Shown here: piece by piece, positions 1 to 5,989 of the stretch
Layout: each line of letters opens with the position of its first letter
Numbering within the stretch: position 1 is the first letter of the stretch
Assembly: GCA_030916665.1 (NCBI GenBank)
Contig: JAUPWC010000078.1
Location: forward strand, 1-5,989
Length of the DNA: 5,989 nt
Source of the DNA: Verrucomicrobiota bacterium
GTDB taxonomy: Bacteria; Verrucomicrobiota; Verrucomicrobiia; Opitutales; Opitutaceae
Direction of reading: 5' to 3'
Notes under the pieces: generated by a model
Database searches by the model: none
Seen by the model: only the letters and a program-made list of their open reading frames with translations
Told to the model about the DNA's origin: nothing
Translations under genes and position numbers: made by a program

Positions 1-1031
1 ACGCGGTGCGGCTCGTCATAGAGCGTGTCGGTGCGATCCGCTGCCTTATCGACCGGCGGACCGGCGTCACCGAACTCGCCGATAGGCTCTGCGGCTTGAA
101 ATTGATCGTCTTCGCCGCGGACGACGACGACGGCGAGCCGCTGGTGGTGGAGAACCGCGGCCCGGTCTCCGTGACCGTGCGCGCCCGCAGTCCGGCCGGG
201 CTCGCCCACACCACCGCCATCACCCTCTACCGCGACTCCGACCGCATGGACCTCGACAATGAGCTCGACGCGGAACTCACCGGCCTGCGGCACTGGGCCT
301 TCACCTTCGCCCTCGACCGGCCGTCCGTGCACAGCGAGGAAGTCGGCGCGATCAACCTGAACAAGCGCCGGGCCGACGGCGGCGACTACGCCGACACCCA
401 CGCGCGCTACGACTACATCTCGGCGAACCACTTCGCCGACATCAGCGACGGCAGCGGGCGGAAAGGCGTCACGATCTCCAATCCCGATCTGGCCTTCGCC
501 CGCCTCGGGGCCAGCACCCCCGCCGCCCTCGACATCGCCACGCCGCAGCTGCATTTCCTGGCCGGCAAGCAGGCGGGTGGCGGCAAACGCGAGCCCCAGT
601 TCTCGGCCGGCCGCCGGCATTATCTCCAGCGCTTCGCCCTGCGCGCGCACGGCGGTTACGATCCCGCCGCCGCGATGCGTTTCGCCCTCGAACACCAGAA
701 TCCGCCCGTCACTGGCGCCGTGACGGGCCAGCCGGACGCGCCGCTGCCCGTCAATTCGTATTCGCTCCTGACCGTGGGCGATCCCGGCGTCCTGTTGTGG
801 GCGGTGAAGCCCGCCGAGGAAGGCATCGATCACGGCCTCATCGCGCGTCTGTGGAATGTCTCCGATGTTCCCGTGCGGACGACGCTCTCCCTTTCCCCCG
901 GTCTCGCCCGCGCCGGGCGCACCACGCACCTCGAAACCGATCTCGAACCCGTGGCTCTGACGAGCGCCGACGCGCTGCCGCTGGCCTTCGCCTGCCAGCA
1001 ACTGCAAACCTACCGTCTTTCGCCCAAATAA
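1..1031 (+). CDS. Glycoside hydrolase family 38 (alpha-mannosidase-type), C-terminal part, 5' truncated
   Basis: The reading frame is open to the left edge (first whole codon at 3-5, Ala), so the gene begins outside the window and the GTG at 6 is not its start. About 342 residues remain, ending with TAA at 1029-1031. They match the C-terminal beta-sandwich region of bacterial GH38 enzymes: an early LIDRRTG turn, then HWAFTFALDRP, then GVTISNPDLAFARLG, then FALEHQNPP, then LLWAVKPAEEG leading into ARLWNVSD, and a closing LQTYRL strand. GH38 enzymes are zinc-dependent retaining alpha-mannosidases acting on alpha-mannosides. The catalytic nucleophile and zinc ligands lie in the missing N-terminal half, so activity, exact substrate and any signal peptide cannot be judged. 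Full-length members usually exceed 800 residues. The family call rests on recognised motif order, not on a search. Confidence 0.82.
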   Translation, partial: AVRLVIERVGAIRCLIDRRTGVTELADRLCGLKLIVFAADDDDGEPLVVENRGPVSVTVRARSPAGLAHTTAITLYRDSDRMDLDNELDAELTGLRHWAFTFALDRPSVHSEEVGAINLNKRRADGGDYADTHARYDYISANHFADISDGSGRKGVTISNPDLAFARLGASTPAALDIATPQLHFLAGKQAGGGKREPQFSAGRRHYLQRFALRAHGGYDPAAAMRFALEHQNPPVTGAVTGQPDAPLPVNSYSLLTVGDPGVLLWAVKPAEEGIDHGLIARLWNVSDVPVRTTLSLSPGLARAGRTTHLETDLEPVALTSADALPLAFACQQLQTYRLSPK

Positions 1032-1085
1032 TTCATCATTCCCGAGGATTCCTCCGCCTTGGAAGCTGCCGGCCGGACCGAACCC

Positions 1086-1631
1086 ATGAAAAAAATCCTC
1101 TCCTTGCAACCGATCCCGATGACGGCGGCGGTCATGACCGATCTCGCGCAGCGCAACCTTATCATCCGCCTCGGCGCCCGCCGCCACGATCTGCCGGCCG
1201 GACCGGGCCAGACGCTCGACCGCCCCATCTACCGCTCCGCTGATCGCTATGGTCCGCACATGCTTATCTCGGTCACGGTCAACCGCGTGCCCTTCGCCGA
1301 TTTCGCCACCCATCCCGACAATGAGGATTTCCTGCTCCTCGGCGACCCCGGGACCAAGCCGCTTTATCTGGTGGTGGCCCTGATGCGCCGCCCCGAACTC
1401 GCCGCCAAGGTCGCGGCCGGCATCGTCTCGCCCGCCGATTTCGTCTGCCTCCACGTCACATGGAACGACCCGGAGGTGAGCTTTTTCACCATGCTCGCGG
1501 ACGTGCCGCATGGCGAGGCCATCACGGCCGCGGAAGGCCGCAACCCCACCTTCTACGTCACGGAGAGCCGCGACCTGCCCAATGATCTCTTCGACCTCGG
1601 CGGCTATGAACTGACCGTGGCCGCGACCTGA
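1086..1631 (+). CDS. Conserved-looking hypothetical protein, possibly cupin-like, 181 aa
   Basis: I do not recognise a named family. From ATG 1086 the protein is 181 residues, beginning MKKILSLQPI and ending at TGA 1629-1631. There is no signal peptide or membrane helix, so it is probably cytoplasmic. Alternating short hydrophobic strands (HMLISVTV at 58-65, FLLLGD at 82-87, PLYLVVALM at 92-100, FVCLHVTW at 119-126, VSFFTMLADVPHGE at 131-144, YELTV at 174-178) suggest an all-beta fold. H76, E80, H123, H142 and E144 could be metal ligands of a cupin-type barrel such as those of ureidoglycolate lyase or sugar isomerases; this is inference. It lies 54 bases after the GH38 gene on the same strand, so an operon and a role in sugar processing are plausible. 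An upstream TTG at 1059 adds nine residues and has GAGG at 1044-1047, eleven bases before it; ATG 1086 has only a weak GGA. The start is therefore open. Confidence 0.7.
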   Translation: MKKILSLQPIPMTAAVMTDLAQRNLIIRLGARRHDLPAGPGQTLDRPIYRSADRYGPHMLISVTVNRVPFADFATHPDNEDFLLLGDPGTKPLYLVVALMRRPELAAKVAAGIVSPADFVCLHVTWNDPEVSFFTMLADVPHGEAITAAEGRNPTFYVTESRDLPNDLFDLGGYELTVAAT

Positions 1632-1674
1632 TTCAGTATGTTTCTTTCCAAGAGTTCATTTCAGAACCGCCCTT

Positions 1675-1788
1675 GTCATCGCGAACCCGGTGTAACCGGG
1701 CGTGGCGATCCATTCAGATGGATTGCTTCCGACTTCGCCGCGGCTTCGACGGACAAGTCGTCGGCCCTCCGGGCCTCCTCGCAAAGAC
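1675..1788. repeat. Palindromic intergenic repeat with GTCAT(T/C)GCGA-type ends
   Basis: The element has imperfect terminal inverted repeats, GTCATCGCGA (1675-1684) and TCGCAAAGAC (1779-1788), pairing at 8 of 10 positions. Inside are ordered hairpins: CCCGG/CCGGG (1686-1690 with 1696-1700), a nine-pair stem with one G-U and a TCAG loop (1705-1713 with 1718-1726), CGACTT/AAGTCG (1730-1735 with 1755-1760) and GGCCC/GGGCC with a three-base loop (1763-1767 with 1771-1775). The wording GTGGCGATCCA, then GATTGCTTC, then CTCGCAA matches a class of non-coding dispersed palindromes (GTCATTGCGA to TCGCAATGAC) that I recall from many bacterial genomes. It carries no transposase and would have to be mobilised in trans, if at all. 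It sits 43 bases after the hypothetical gene and 33 before the permease start, so its RNA could act as a 3' stabiliser or attenuator. Only one copy is visible here. Confidence 0.72.
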
Positions 1789-1821
1789 TGGTTTTGAAAT
1801 GATCACTTGCCCTCCTTCCCC

Positions 1822-2757
1822 ATGAACACCACCGCCGTCAAAACCCCGTTCCTGCCCCTCTGGCTCGTTTACACTCTCACGGCTGCAACTTGCTGGGGCA
1901 TCTGGGGCGTGCTCTCGAAAGGCCCGAGCCGCGAGCTCTCCGGCTGGATGACGCAGATACTCTTCACGTTCGCCCTCGTTCCGTCCGTCATTTTCGCAGC
2001 CCGGTCGAAGAATGTGCGCACCGGCACGAACCACCGCCTCGGGCTTTTCTGGGGCTTTGTCTCCGGGCTGATCGCGGCGGCGGGCAACATCTTTTTCTAC
2101 CTCGCGCTCGAAGCGGGCGCCGTGACGGCCGTCGCGGTGCCACTCACCAATGTCTATCCGCTGGTCACCCTCTTCCTCGCGTATTTCTGGTTCAAGGAGC
2201 GGCTCAACCTCATCCAGGGTTTTGGGATCCTCCTCGCTGTGGCGGCCATCCTCCTGCTCAGCGGAGAAGCGAAGAGCCTCGGGCAACCGCTGGAGCTGCT
2301 GCGCCGGATCAGCCTGACTCCGTGGATGCTCCACTCGCTGGGCGCGATGGTCTGCTGGGGCGTCTTCAGCGCCACGCAAAAGGTGTCCACCAATCACGTC
2401 TCGGCGGAGCTGTCCTACCTCGCCTGGTGTGCCGCCTTCATCCCCATCGCCCTGTGGATCGTCGCCACCAAGCCGCTCGATTGGCACATGTCGGCCGCCA
2501 TGGTCTGGTCCGGCCTCGCCGCGGGGGTGTTGAACAGCTTCGGGGTCATCGCGGCCTTCGCGGCCTACCGCTGCGAGGGCAAGGCCGCCGTGGTCACGAC
2601 CCTGGCCGCCGCCGTGCAACCGCTGGTCACCATCGTGCTCGCCTTGATTTTCCTGGGCGAGCGCGTCGGCCTCGTCGAGACCGCGGGCATCGCCGTCGCG
2701 ATCCTCGCCGCCATCGCCCTTTCGCAGGAATCGAAGCCGATCCCCGGGCAAGCGTGA
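1822..2757 (+). CDS. EamA/DMT-superfamily permease (10 TM), 311 aa
   Basis: This is an inner-membrane transporter of the drug/metabolite transporter (DMT) superfamily, with two tandem EamA repeats. The first spans residues about 13-148 and the second about 167-301, each with five predicted helices. The signature end of each repeat is visible: VYPLVTLFLAYFWFKERL (111-128) followed by a glycine-rich helix, and VQPLVTIVLALIFLGERV (265-282) followed by another. The length is normal for the family. ATG 1822 is chosen because the protein then begins with a short polar N-terminus before helix 1; a TTG at 1807 would add five residues. Neither has a purine-rich ribosome site, and the bases before the ATG are pyrimidine-rich. 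Substrates of DMT proteins range over amino acids, metabolites, nucleotide sugars and drugs and cannot be read from sequence. The preceding palindromic repeat separates it from the GH38 block, so co-transcription is uncertain. Confidence 0.92.
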   Translation: MNTTAVKTPFLPLWLVYTLTAATCWGIWGVLSKGPSRELSGWMTQILFTFALVPSVIFAARSKNVRTGTNHRLGLFWGFVSGLIAAAGNIFFYLALEAGAVTAVAVPLTNVYPLVTLFLAYFWFKERLNLIQGFGILLAVAAILLLSGEAKSLGQPLELLRRISLTPWMLHSLGAMVCWGVFSATQKVSTNHVSAELSYLAWCAAFIPIALWIVATKPLDWHMSAAMVWSGLAAGVLNSFGVIAAFAAYRCEGKAAVVTTLAAAVQPLVTIVLALIFLGERVGLVETAGIAVAILAAIALSQESKPIPGQA

Positions 2758-2786
2758 ACCCGGCCGCCGCATCCGGCGCAACAGGC

Positions 2787-2815
2787 CTTGGAGGGCGGCC
2801 ACGGCGCACTCCAAG
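2787..2815. repeat. Inverted repeat CTTGGAG/CTCCAAG
   Basis: A perfect seven-base inverted repeat (2787-2793 with 2809-2815) flanks a 15-base GC-rich loop, 29 bases after the permease stop. No T-run follows, so it is not a standard terminator. It may be the first part of a composite dispersed repeat with the two hairpins downstream, or a 3' stabilising structure for the permease mRNA. Confidence 0.5.
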
Positions 2816-2849
2816 CCGGAACGAGGCAATGGAAAGCCGGGGCGCCGCT

Positions 2850-2891
2850 TGTCGGCGGACCGATCCGCAAGCAAAGCAAGGTCCGCCGGCA
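2850..2891. repeat. Twelve-pair inverted repeat (long hairpin)
   Basis: The arms TGTCGGCGGACC (2850-2861) and GGTCCGCCGGCA (2880-2891) pair over 12 positions with one T-G wobble, around an 18-base loop made of GCAA-type units. This is the strongest hairpin in the convergent gap. There is no T-run on either side, so it is only a possible non-canonical bidirectional terminator. It could instead be a REP-like element. Confidence 0.6.
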
Positions 2892-2934
2892 CTTGTCACA
2901 CCAATTACCTGACGGTTTGAGACTTTTCTTAGGG

Positions 2935-2950
2935 GCGGCGCTTGCGCCGC
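2935..2950. repeat. Compact REP-like hairpin GCGGCG-CTTG-CGCCGC
   Basis: A perfect six-pair stem with a CTTG tetraloop is preceded by TTAGG and set in AT-richer DNA. The compact all-GC stem with a short flanking tag resembles short REP-type intergenic palindromes. The plus-strand flank (ACCTTTCCCC) has only three Ts and the minus-strand flank has no T-run, so a terminator role is weak. Confidence 0.45.
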
Positions 2951-2995
2951 ACCTTTCCCCAGCAAAATTCTAAACCAAACAGTAACTGGCATAGA

Positions 2996-3098
2996 GGTAT
3001 AATCACCCCGCACACCCCTGTCCGTGGAATCGGGTGAAGCCCGGTCTGATCCCTTGGCTGTCCTGCGCGTTTCATTTATCGTCCGGGAGGACCGCGCT
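2996..3098 (+). other. Degenerate cobalamin-riboswitch-like segment, possibly a remnant
   Basis: Several blocks of the cobalamin riboswitch core appear in order on the plus strand: GGT (2996-2998), GGAA (3026-3029), a CGGG-TGAAG-CCCG hairpin containing GGTG (3031-3043), CTG (3046-3048), CCC (3051-3053), CTGT (3058-3061), and GTCCGGGAGGACC (3081-3093), which resembles the 3' B12-box GCCAGGAGACC. Spacing from GGT to GGAA and from CTG to CTGT fits the family. Against it, the expected GGGAA is TGGAA, CCCGC is CCCTT, the GGTG loop is one base short, the spacing from CTGT to the 3' box is shorter than usual, and no sense gene follows. It may be a fossil or coincidence. Confidence 0.2.
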
Positions 3099-3100
3099 GC

Positions 3101-4792
3101 TTACAGTGACAGTTTCAAGGCCAGGGCTAGGATCGCGCAACTCGTCACCCCGCACAGTATGGTCACCGTGCGGGCTCCGCGGGCGTTGCGCACGTAGATG
3201 CTTTCCTGTGTGCGGCCGGCCTCGGTCTCGGTTTCCTGGGCGATGCGCCAGGTCCGGCGGGAGAAGAACAGTTTCGCCCCCAGGCTGGCCGTCAGCAATC
3301 CGAGCGGAATCCGCCCGGGACCGTCCTCCTGCAGCAGGCCCAGCGCCTTGCTGTCGATCAGAATAATGGCCAGGATGTTCAGCATTGCGTGGATCGAGGC
3401 TCGACCGGCGATCACTTGCACGCGGCGCAAGGCGTCGTCCAGACGGCTGGGATCATCGGGGGTGATGGAGTTGAGTTCGTCCGGGGAAGTGCTGGCGGCG
3501 TCGGGCCCCACCGGCTCCGCCGGGTAGGGCGCCCGCCACGCCGCCCAGACCGAGGGCACCGAGGCCACCATCACCACGATGAAGAAGGGGGCGAAACCCA
3601 GGGCCTCCGCGAGCGGACCGGAGATCATATTGGTCGGGACCATCACGAGGTTCATCAGCGCGGTGGCGAAGGCATAGTGCGTCATCGTGCAACGGCCCGG
3701 CGCCAGCTGCTGCATCATGTAGATCATGTTGCCGATGAAACCGAAGCCGTAACCGAACTTTTCGATGCTCACCAGCGTCGCGATCGTCGCGTAATCCAGC
3801 CCGTGTCCGGCCGAGGCCGCCTGGCTCAGATAAACATAGGCGAAGCTCGGCACGTTCAGGAACAGCGCCAGAATCACGAGCGTGCGGGCGAGGCCGTGGC
3901 GCGACACGAAAACCCCGCCGAGGAGGCCGCCGACGATGGTGGCGAGCGTGCCCCACAGCGCATCGATGTCGCTCACCTGGCCGGCCGTCAGGCCCAGGCC
4001 ACCCTGGCTCACGGCCGACTGCAGGAACAGCTGCCCCTCCATCAGGATCAGGCCTTCGCCGAGTCGGTAGAGAAAGACAAAGCCGATCATGCCCCAAAAC
4101 ATCCGCTTGTGGAAAAAGCTGACGGCCGTCTCGCGAAATTCCGCCACCACCTGCCGCACGCCCTCGGGCCGGCGCGCCGGCCGCCCCGCCGGCAAGGTGA
4201 AAGTGTGCAGCGCCGCCAGCAATCCCATGACGCCCGCGCAGGCGACCATCACCATGACCCACATCTTTTGCTCCGGCCAGCCCTCCGCGAGTCTGACGCG
4301 GTCGAGCACGGAGATCAGCACGCCCGAGGCCAGCACCTTGCCCAGGACCCAGAACGTGCTCTGCAGCCCGGCCAGGCGCGCCTGCTCCGGTTTCCGCAGG
4401 GCCGTCAGGTAGACGCCGTCGGCGCAGATGTCCTGGGTGGATGAGGCAAAAGCCGCGATCCAGAAAAGGGCGATGCTGGTCCGAAAAAACTCTGTCGTCG
4501 GCAGGGTCATCGCCACGGCGACCAGCAGCCCGGCGATCAGCACCTCCATCGCGAGCACGAAGAATTTCTTCGTGCCATACATGTCCAGAAACGCGGCCCA
4601 CAGCGGTTTCAGCGACCAGGCCACCCCGATGCTGCCCAGCGCCACCGTGATCTGGCCGTCCGAGTAGCCCAGCGACTTATACATGCGCGCCGCCGTGCCG
4701 CCCATGATGATGTTGAACGGAATGCCCATCGCCAGATAGAGGGAGGGCACCCACAGGAAGGGACGGAGGTTGATCGGGCGCGGCGCGGTCAT
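3101..4792 (-). CDS. AmpG/PAT-like MFS transporter, 563 aa
   Basis: This is an inner-membrane major facilitator superfamily permease. From ATG 4792 it begins MTAPRPINLR and runs to TAA at 3103-3101. Helix 1 lies near residues 13-33. The SLKPLWAAFLDMYGTKK loop (60-76) is the MFS motif-A region in the form seen in AmpG-type carriers, and SSTQDICADG (117-126) matches the AmpG-family TQD segment. About twelve helices end near 420. A polar linker (421-460) then leads to extra hydrophobic segments (about 464-482, 494-511 and 541-560), which recalls the 14-helix layout of AmpG, a carrier of muropeptide disaccharides. The true substrate is unknown; the adjacent GH1 gene suggests a beta-glycoside. The start lies 14 bases after the GH1 stop with no clear ribosome site, pointing to an operon and perhaps coupled translation. 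A longer frame to 4978 adds 62 arginine-rich residues overlapping GH1 and was rejected. Confidence 0.85.
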   Translation of the reverse strand: MTAPRPINLRPFLWVPSLYLAMGIPFNIIMGGTAARMYKSLGYSDGQITVALGSIGVAWSLKPLWAAFLDMYGTKKFFVLAMEVLIAGLLVAVAMTLPTTEFFRTSIALFWIAAFASSTQDICADGVYLTALRKPEQARLAGLQSTFWVLGKVLASGVLISVLDRVRLAEGWPEQKMWVMVMVACAGVMGLLAALHTFTLPAGRPARRPEGVRQVVAEFRETAVSFFHKRMFWGMIGFVFLYRLGEGLILMEGQLFLQSAVSQGGLGLTAGQVSDIDALWGTLATIVGGLLGGVFVSRHGLARTLVILALFLNVPSFAYVYLSQAASAGHGLDYATIATLVSIEKFGYGFGFIGNMIYMMQQLAPGRCTMTHYAFATALMNLVMVPTNMISGPLAEALGFAPFFIVVMVASVPSVWAAWRAPYPAEPVGPDAASTSPDELNSITPDDPSRLDDALRRVQVIAGRASIHAMLNILAIILIDSKALGLLQEDGPGRIPLGLLTASLGAKLFFSRRTWRIAQETETEAGRTQESIYVRNARGARTVTILCGVTSCAILALALKLSL

Positions 4793-4806
4793 CGTCGTCG
4801 GGCGTT

Positions 4807-5989
4807 TCAGGCGCGGCCGGCCGGTTGCCGCGCGCCGTCCGGCACAGCGGCGGGCAGCGCGGCGCCGTTGGTTTGCGCGCACTCGCCATACCACCAGGCG
4901 GAGTCCTTGGGCGTGCGCCGCTGCGTGGCGTAGTCGACATGGACCAAACCGAAGCGATAGCGGTAGCCCTCCGACCATTCGAAATTATCCAGCAGCGACC
5001 ACGCAAAGTAGCCGTTGACCGGCACGCCGTCGCGCACGGCGCGCCGGAGCTCCATCAGGTAGCGGGCGAGAAAGTCGCTGCGCTGCGGATCGTGCACCGC
5101 GCCATCCAGGGACACCCAGTCGTGCGAGGCCAGGCCGTTTTCGGTGATGACAATCGGCAGGCCATAACGTTCATGGGCGAAAACCGGCCCCCAGCGCAAG
5201 GCGGCGGGATGAACCGCCCAATGAATGTGCGTTTCCGCCCCGCCCGGAACGGGAGGGACGGTCTCCGGCGCGCCACCGTCGCCGCGGCGGCAGGTATAAC
5301 CGCGATAAAGATTGAGCCCGAGGAAATCGACCGGCTGGTGCATGGTGCGCATCTCCGCGTCGGTGAAGGCCGGCACCGCCGCGCCATAAGCGCGCAATCC
5401 CTGCTCCGGATATTGGCCGCGCAGCACCGGATCCAGCCACCACGCCATGTTCCAGACACTGTCGGGCGCGATGTGCCAGAAAGTTTCGCGGGCCGCCTCG
5501 ATGTCCTCCGTGGTCTCCGTCGCCGGCGTGGGCACGTCACCCGTCGGGGCCCAGCCGATGATCGGCGGCAGTTTCGCCCGGTTGCGGATGGTCTGCACCG
5601 CCAAGCCGTGAGCGAGCAAGGTGTGGTGCGCGGCGAGGAGCGTTCGGTCGAGCGGCAGCTTGTCGCCAGGCGCATGGATACCAGTCTGGTGTCCGAGTCC
5701 GATGAAGCATTGCGGCTCGTTGAGCGTCATCCAATGCCGGACGCGATCAGAGAGTTTGTCCACGATGACGCGGGTGTAGTCCTCGAACCAGCGCGGGCTG
5801 TCCGGGTGCAGCCAGCCGCCCTCGCGATAAAGGGCGAGCGGATAATCCCAATGAAACAGCGTCAGCCACGGCTCGATCCGGGCTTCGAGCAGCGCATCGA
5901 CCAGGCGGTCGTAGAACGCCAGACCCGTCGCGTTCACCTTCCCCCGTCCCGTCGGCAGCACGCGGGGCCACGCCACCGAGAACCGATAG
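4807..5989 (-). CDS. GH1 beta-glucosidase-type enzyme, N-terminus cut by window edge
   Basis: Glycoside hydrolase family 1 retaining enzymes cleave beta-glucosides and related beta-glycosides. The frame is open to the right edge, reading YRFSV before AWPRVLPTG, so the GTG at 5976 is internal and roughly 60-70 residues are missing. Numbering from that GTG codon as 1, TLFHWDYP (39-46), TLNEP (84-88, acid/base E87, codon 5718-5716) and VITENG (276-281, nucleophile E279, codon 5142-5140) are intact, as is the C-terminal NGYFAWSLLDNFEWSEGY (321-338) with RFGLVHVDY and RTPKDSAWWY. All visible catalytic elements are present, so the enzyme should be active. The last 25 residues are an alanine/proline-rich tail beyond the barrel. 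Whether it is exported cannot be seen. It precedes the MFS gene by 14 bases, which supports uptake followed by intracellular hydrolysis. GH1 also includes beta-galactosidases, beta-mannosidases and 6-phospho-glycosidases, so the sugar is not fixed. Confidence 0.95.
   Translation of the reverse strand, partial: YRFSVAWPRVLPTGRGKVNATGLAFYDRLVDALLEARIEPWLTLFHWDYPLALYREGGWLHPDSPRWFEDYTRVIVDKLSDRVRHWMTLNEPQCFIGLGHQTGIHAPGDKLPLDRTLLAAHHTLLAHGLAVQTIRNRAKLPPIIGWAPTGDVPTPATETTEDIEAARETFWHIAPDSVWNMAWWLDPVLRGQYPEQGLRAYGAAVPAFTDAEMRTMHQPVDFLGLNLYRGYTCRRGDGGAPETVPPVPGGAETHIHWAVHPAALRWGPVFAHERYGLPIVITENGLASHDWVSLDGAVHDPQRSDFLARYLMELRRAVRDGVPVNGYFAWSLLDNFEWSEGYRYRFGLVHVDYATQRRTPKDSAWWYGECAQTNGAALPAAVPDGARQPAGRA

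Larger units (their letters stand above)
2758..3100. other. Gene-free convergent intergenic region
   Basis: The plus-strand permease and minus-strand MFS gene end head to head around these 343 bases. I see no credible coding sequence; open frames crossing it lack family resemblance and arise from GC-rich sequence. The left half (2758-2895) is GC-rich and rich in inverted repeats. The middle (about 2890-3005) is clearly AT-richer, with runs such as GACTTTTCTT and AAAATTCTAAACC. The right part (about 2996-3098) has riboswitch-like blocks. Neither flanking gene is followed by a classical GC hairpin plus T-run, so termination may be Rho-dependent or use the non-canonical hairpins here. Confidence 0.75.

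Noticed and set aside
1632..1821. Possible tRNA or other structural RNA in the hairpin-rich gap
   Set aside because: No acceptor stem, T-loop (GTTCGAATC type) or CCA is visible; the hairpins are explained by the palindromic repeat.
2765..2778. Small hairpin CGCCG-CATC-CGGCG right after the permease stop as a terminator
   Set aside because: The stem is only five pairs and no T-run follows; such stems are common by chance in this GC-rich sequence.
1714..2892. Long minus-strand open frame (392 codons) opposite the permease
   Set aside because: Its translation is rich in Arg, Gly, Asp and Glu with no family resemblance. It runs through the palindromic repeat and antisense to a clear EamA permease, as expected of a shadow frame in GC-rich DNA.
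3034..3366. Plus-strand frame of 110 codons after the riboswitch-like segment, as a possible regulated gene
   Set aside because: It has no recognisable domain, is Arg/Pro/Cys-rich and is mostly antisense to the MFS C-terminal codons.
3389..4444. Long plus-strand frame (351 codons) antisense to the MFS gene
   Set aside because: The translation is rich in His, Arg, Gln and Gly without domains; the opposite strand encodes a convincing membrane carrier.
3453..4601. Minus-strand frame (382 codons) overlapping the MFS gene in another frame
   Set aside because: It is a low-complexity Gly/Arg/Ala shadow. The AmpG-like motifs and helices are all in the other frame.
4793..4978. 62-residue N-terminal extension of the MFS protein
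   Set aside because: It would overlap the conserved C-terminal codons of GH1 and reads as arginine-rich non-membrane sequence. ATG 4792 gives a normal short N-terminus before helix 1.

Overview
The window is a GC-rich stretch of bacterial chromosome carrying five protein genes in two blocks that face each other. Gene content (a GH38 glycosidase of the free-living bacterial type, a GH1 beta-glycosidase and an AmpG-like sugar transporter), high GC, weak or absent Shine-Dalgarno sites and palindromic intergenic repeats fit a polysaccharide-degrading Verrucomicrobium, possibly Opitutaceae. That placement is inference from style; the window has no marker gene.

Plus strand, 1-2757. The window opens inside a glycoside hydrolase family 38 (alpha-mannosidase-type) gene, of which only the C-terminal beta-sandwich part is present (1-1031). 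A small unrecognised protein follows (1086-1631), possibly cupin-like and probably co-transcribed. The gap 1632-1821 holds a structured palindromic repeat (1675-1788) of the type beginning GTCATTGCGA and ending TCGCAATGAC. Next is a ten-helix EamA/DMT permease (1822-2757).

Convergent gap, 2758-3100. This 343-base stretch has no credible gene. It holds three inverted repeats (2787-2815, 2850-2891, 2935-2950), an AT-richer patch with a perfect TATAAT at 2998-3003, and a segment (about 2996-3098) with several short blocks in the order expected of a cobalamin riboswitch. The blocks are degenerate and no gene lies downstream in sense.

Minus strand, 5989-3101. A GH1 beta-glucosidase-type gene, cut at its N-terminus by the window edge, ends at 4807. 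Fourteen bases later an AmpG/PAT-like MFS transporter starts (4792-3101). The tight spacing suggests an operon in which the transporter imports a glycoside that the GH1 enzyme hydrolyses; both substrates are unknown.

I see no clearly new biological system. The points most worth following are the intergenic repeats, the riboswitch-like remnant and the small protein beside the GH38 gene.
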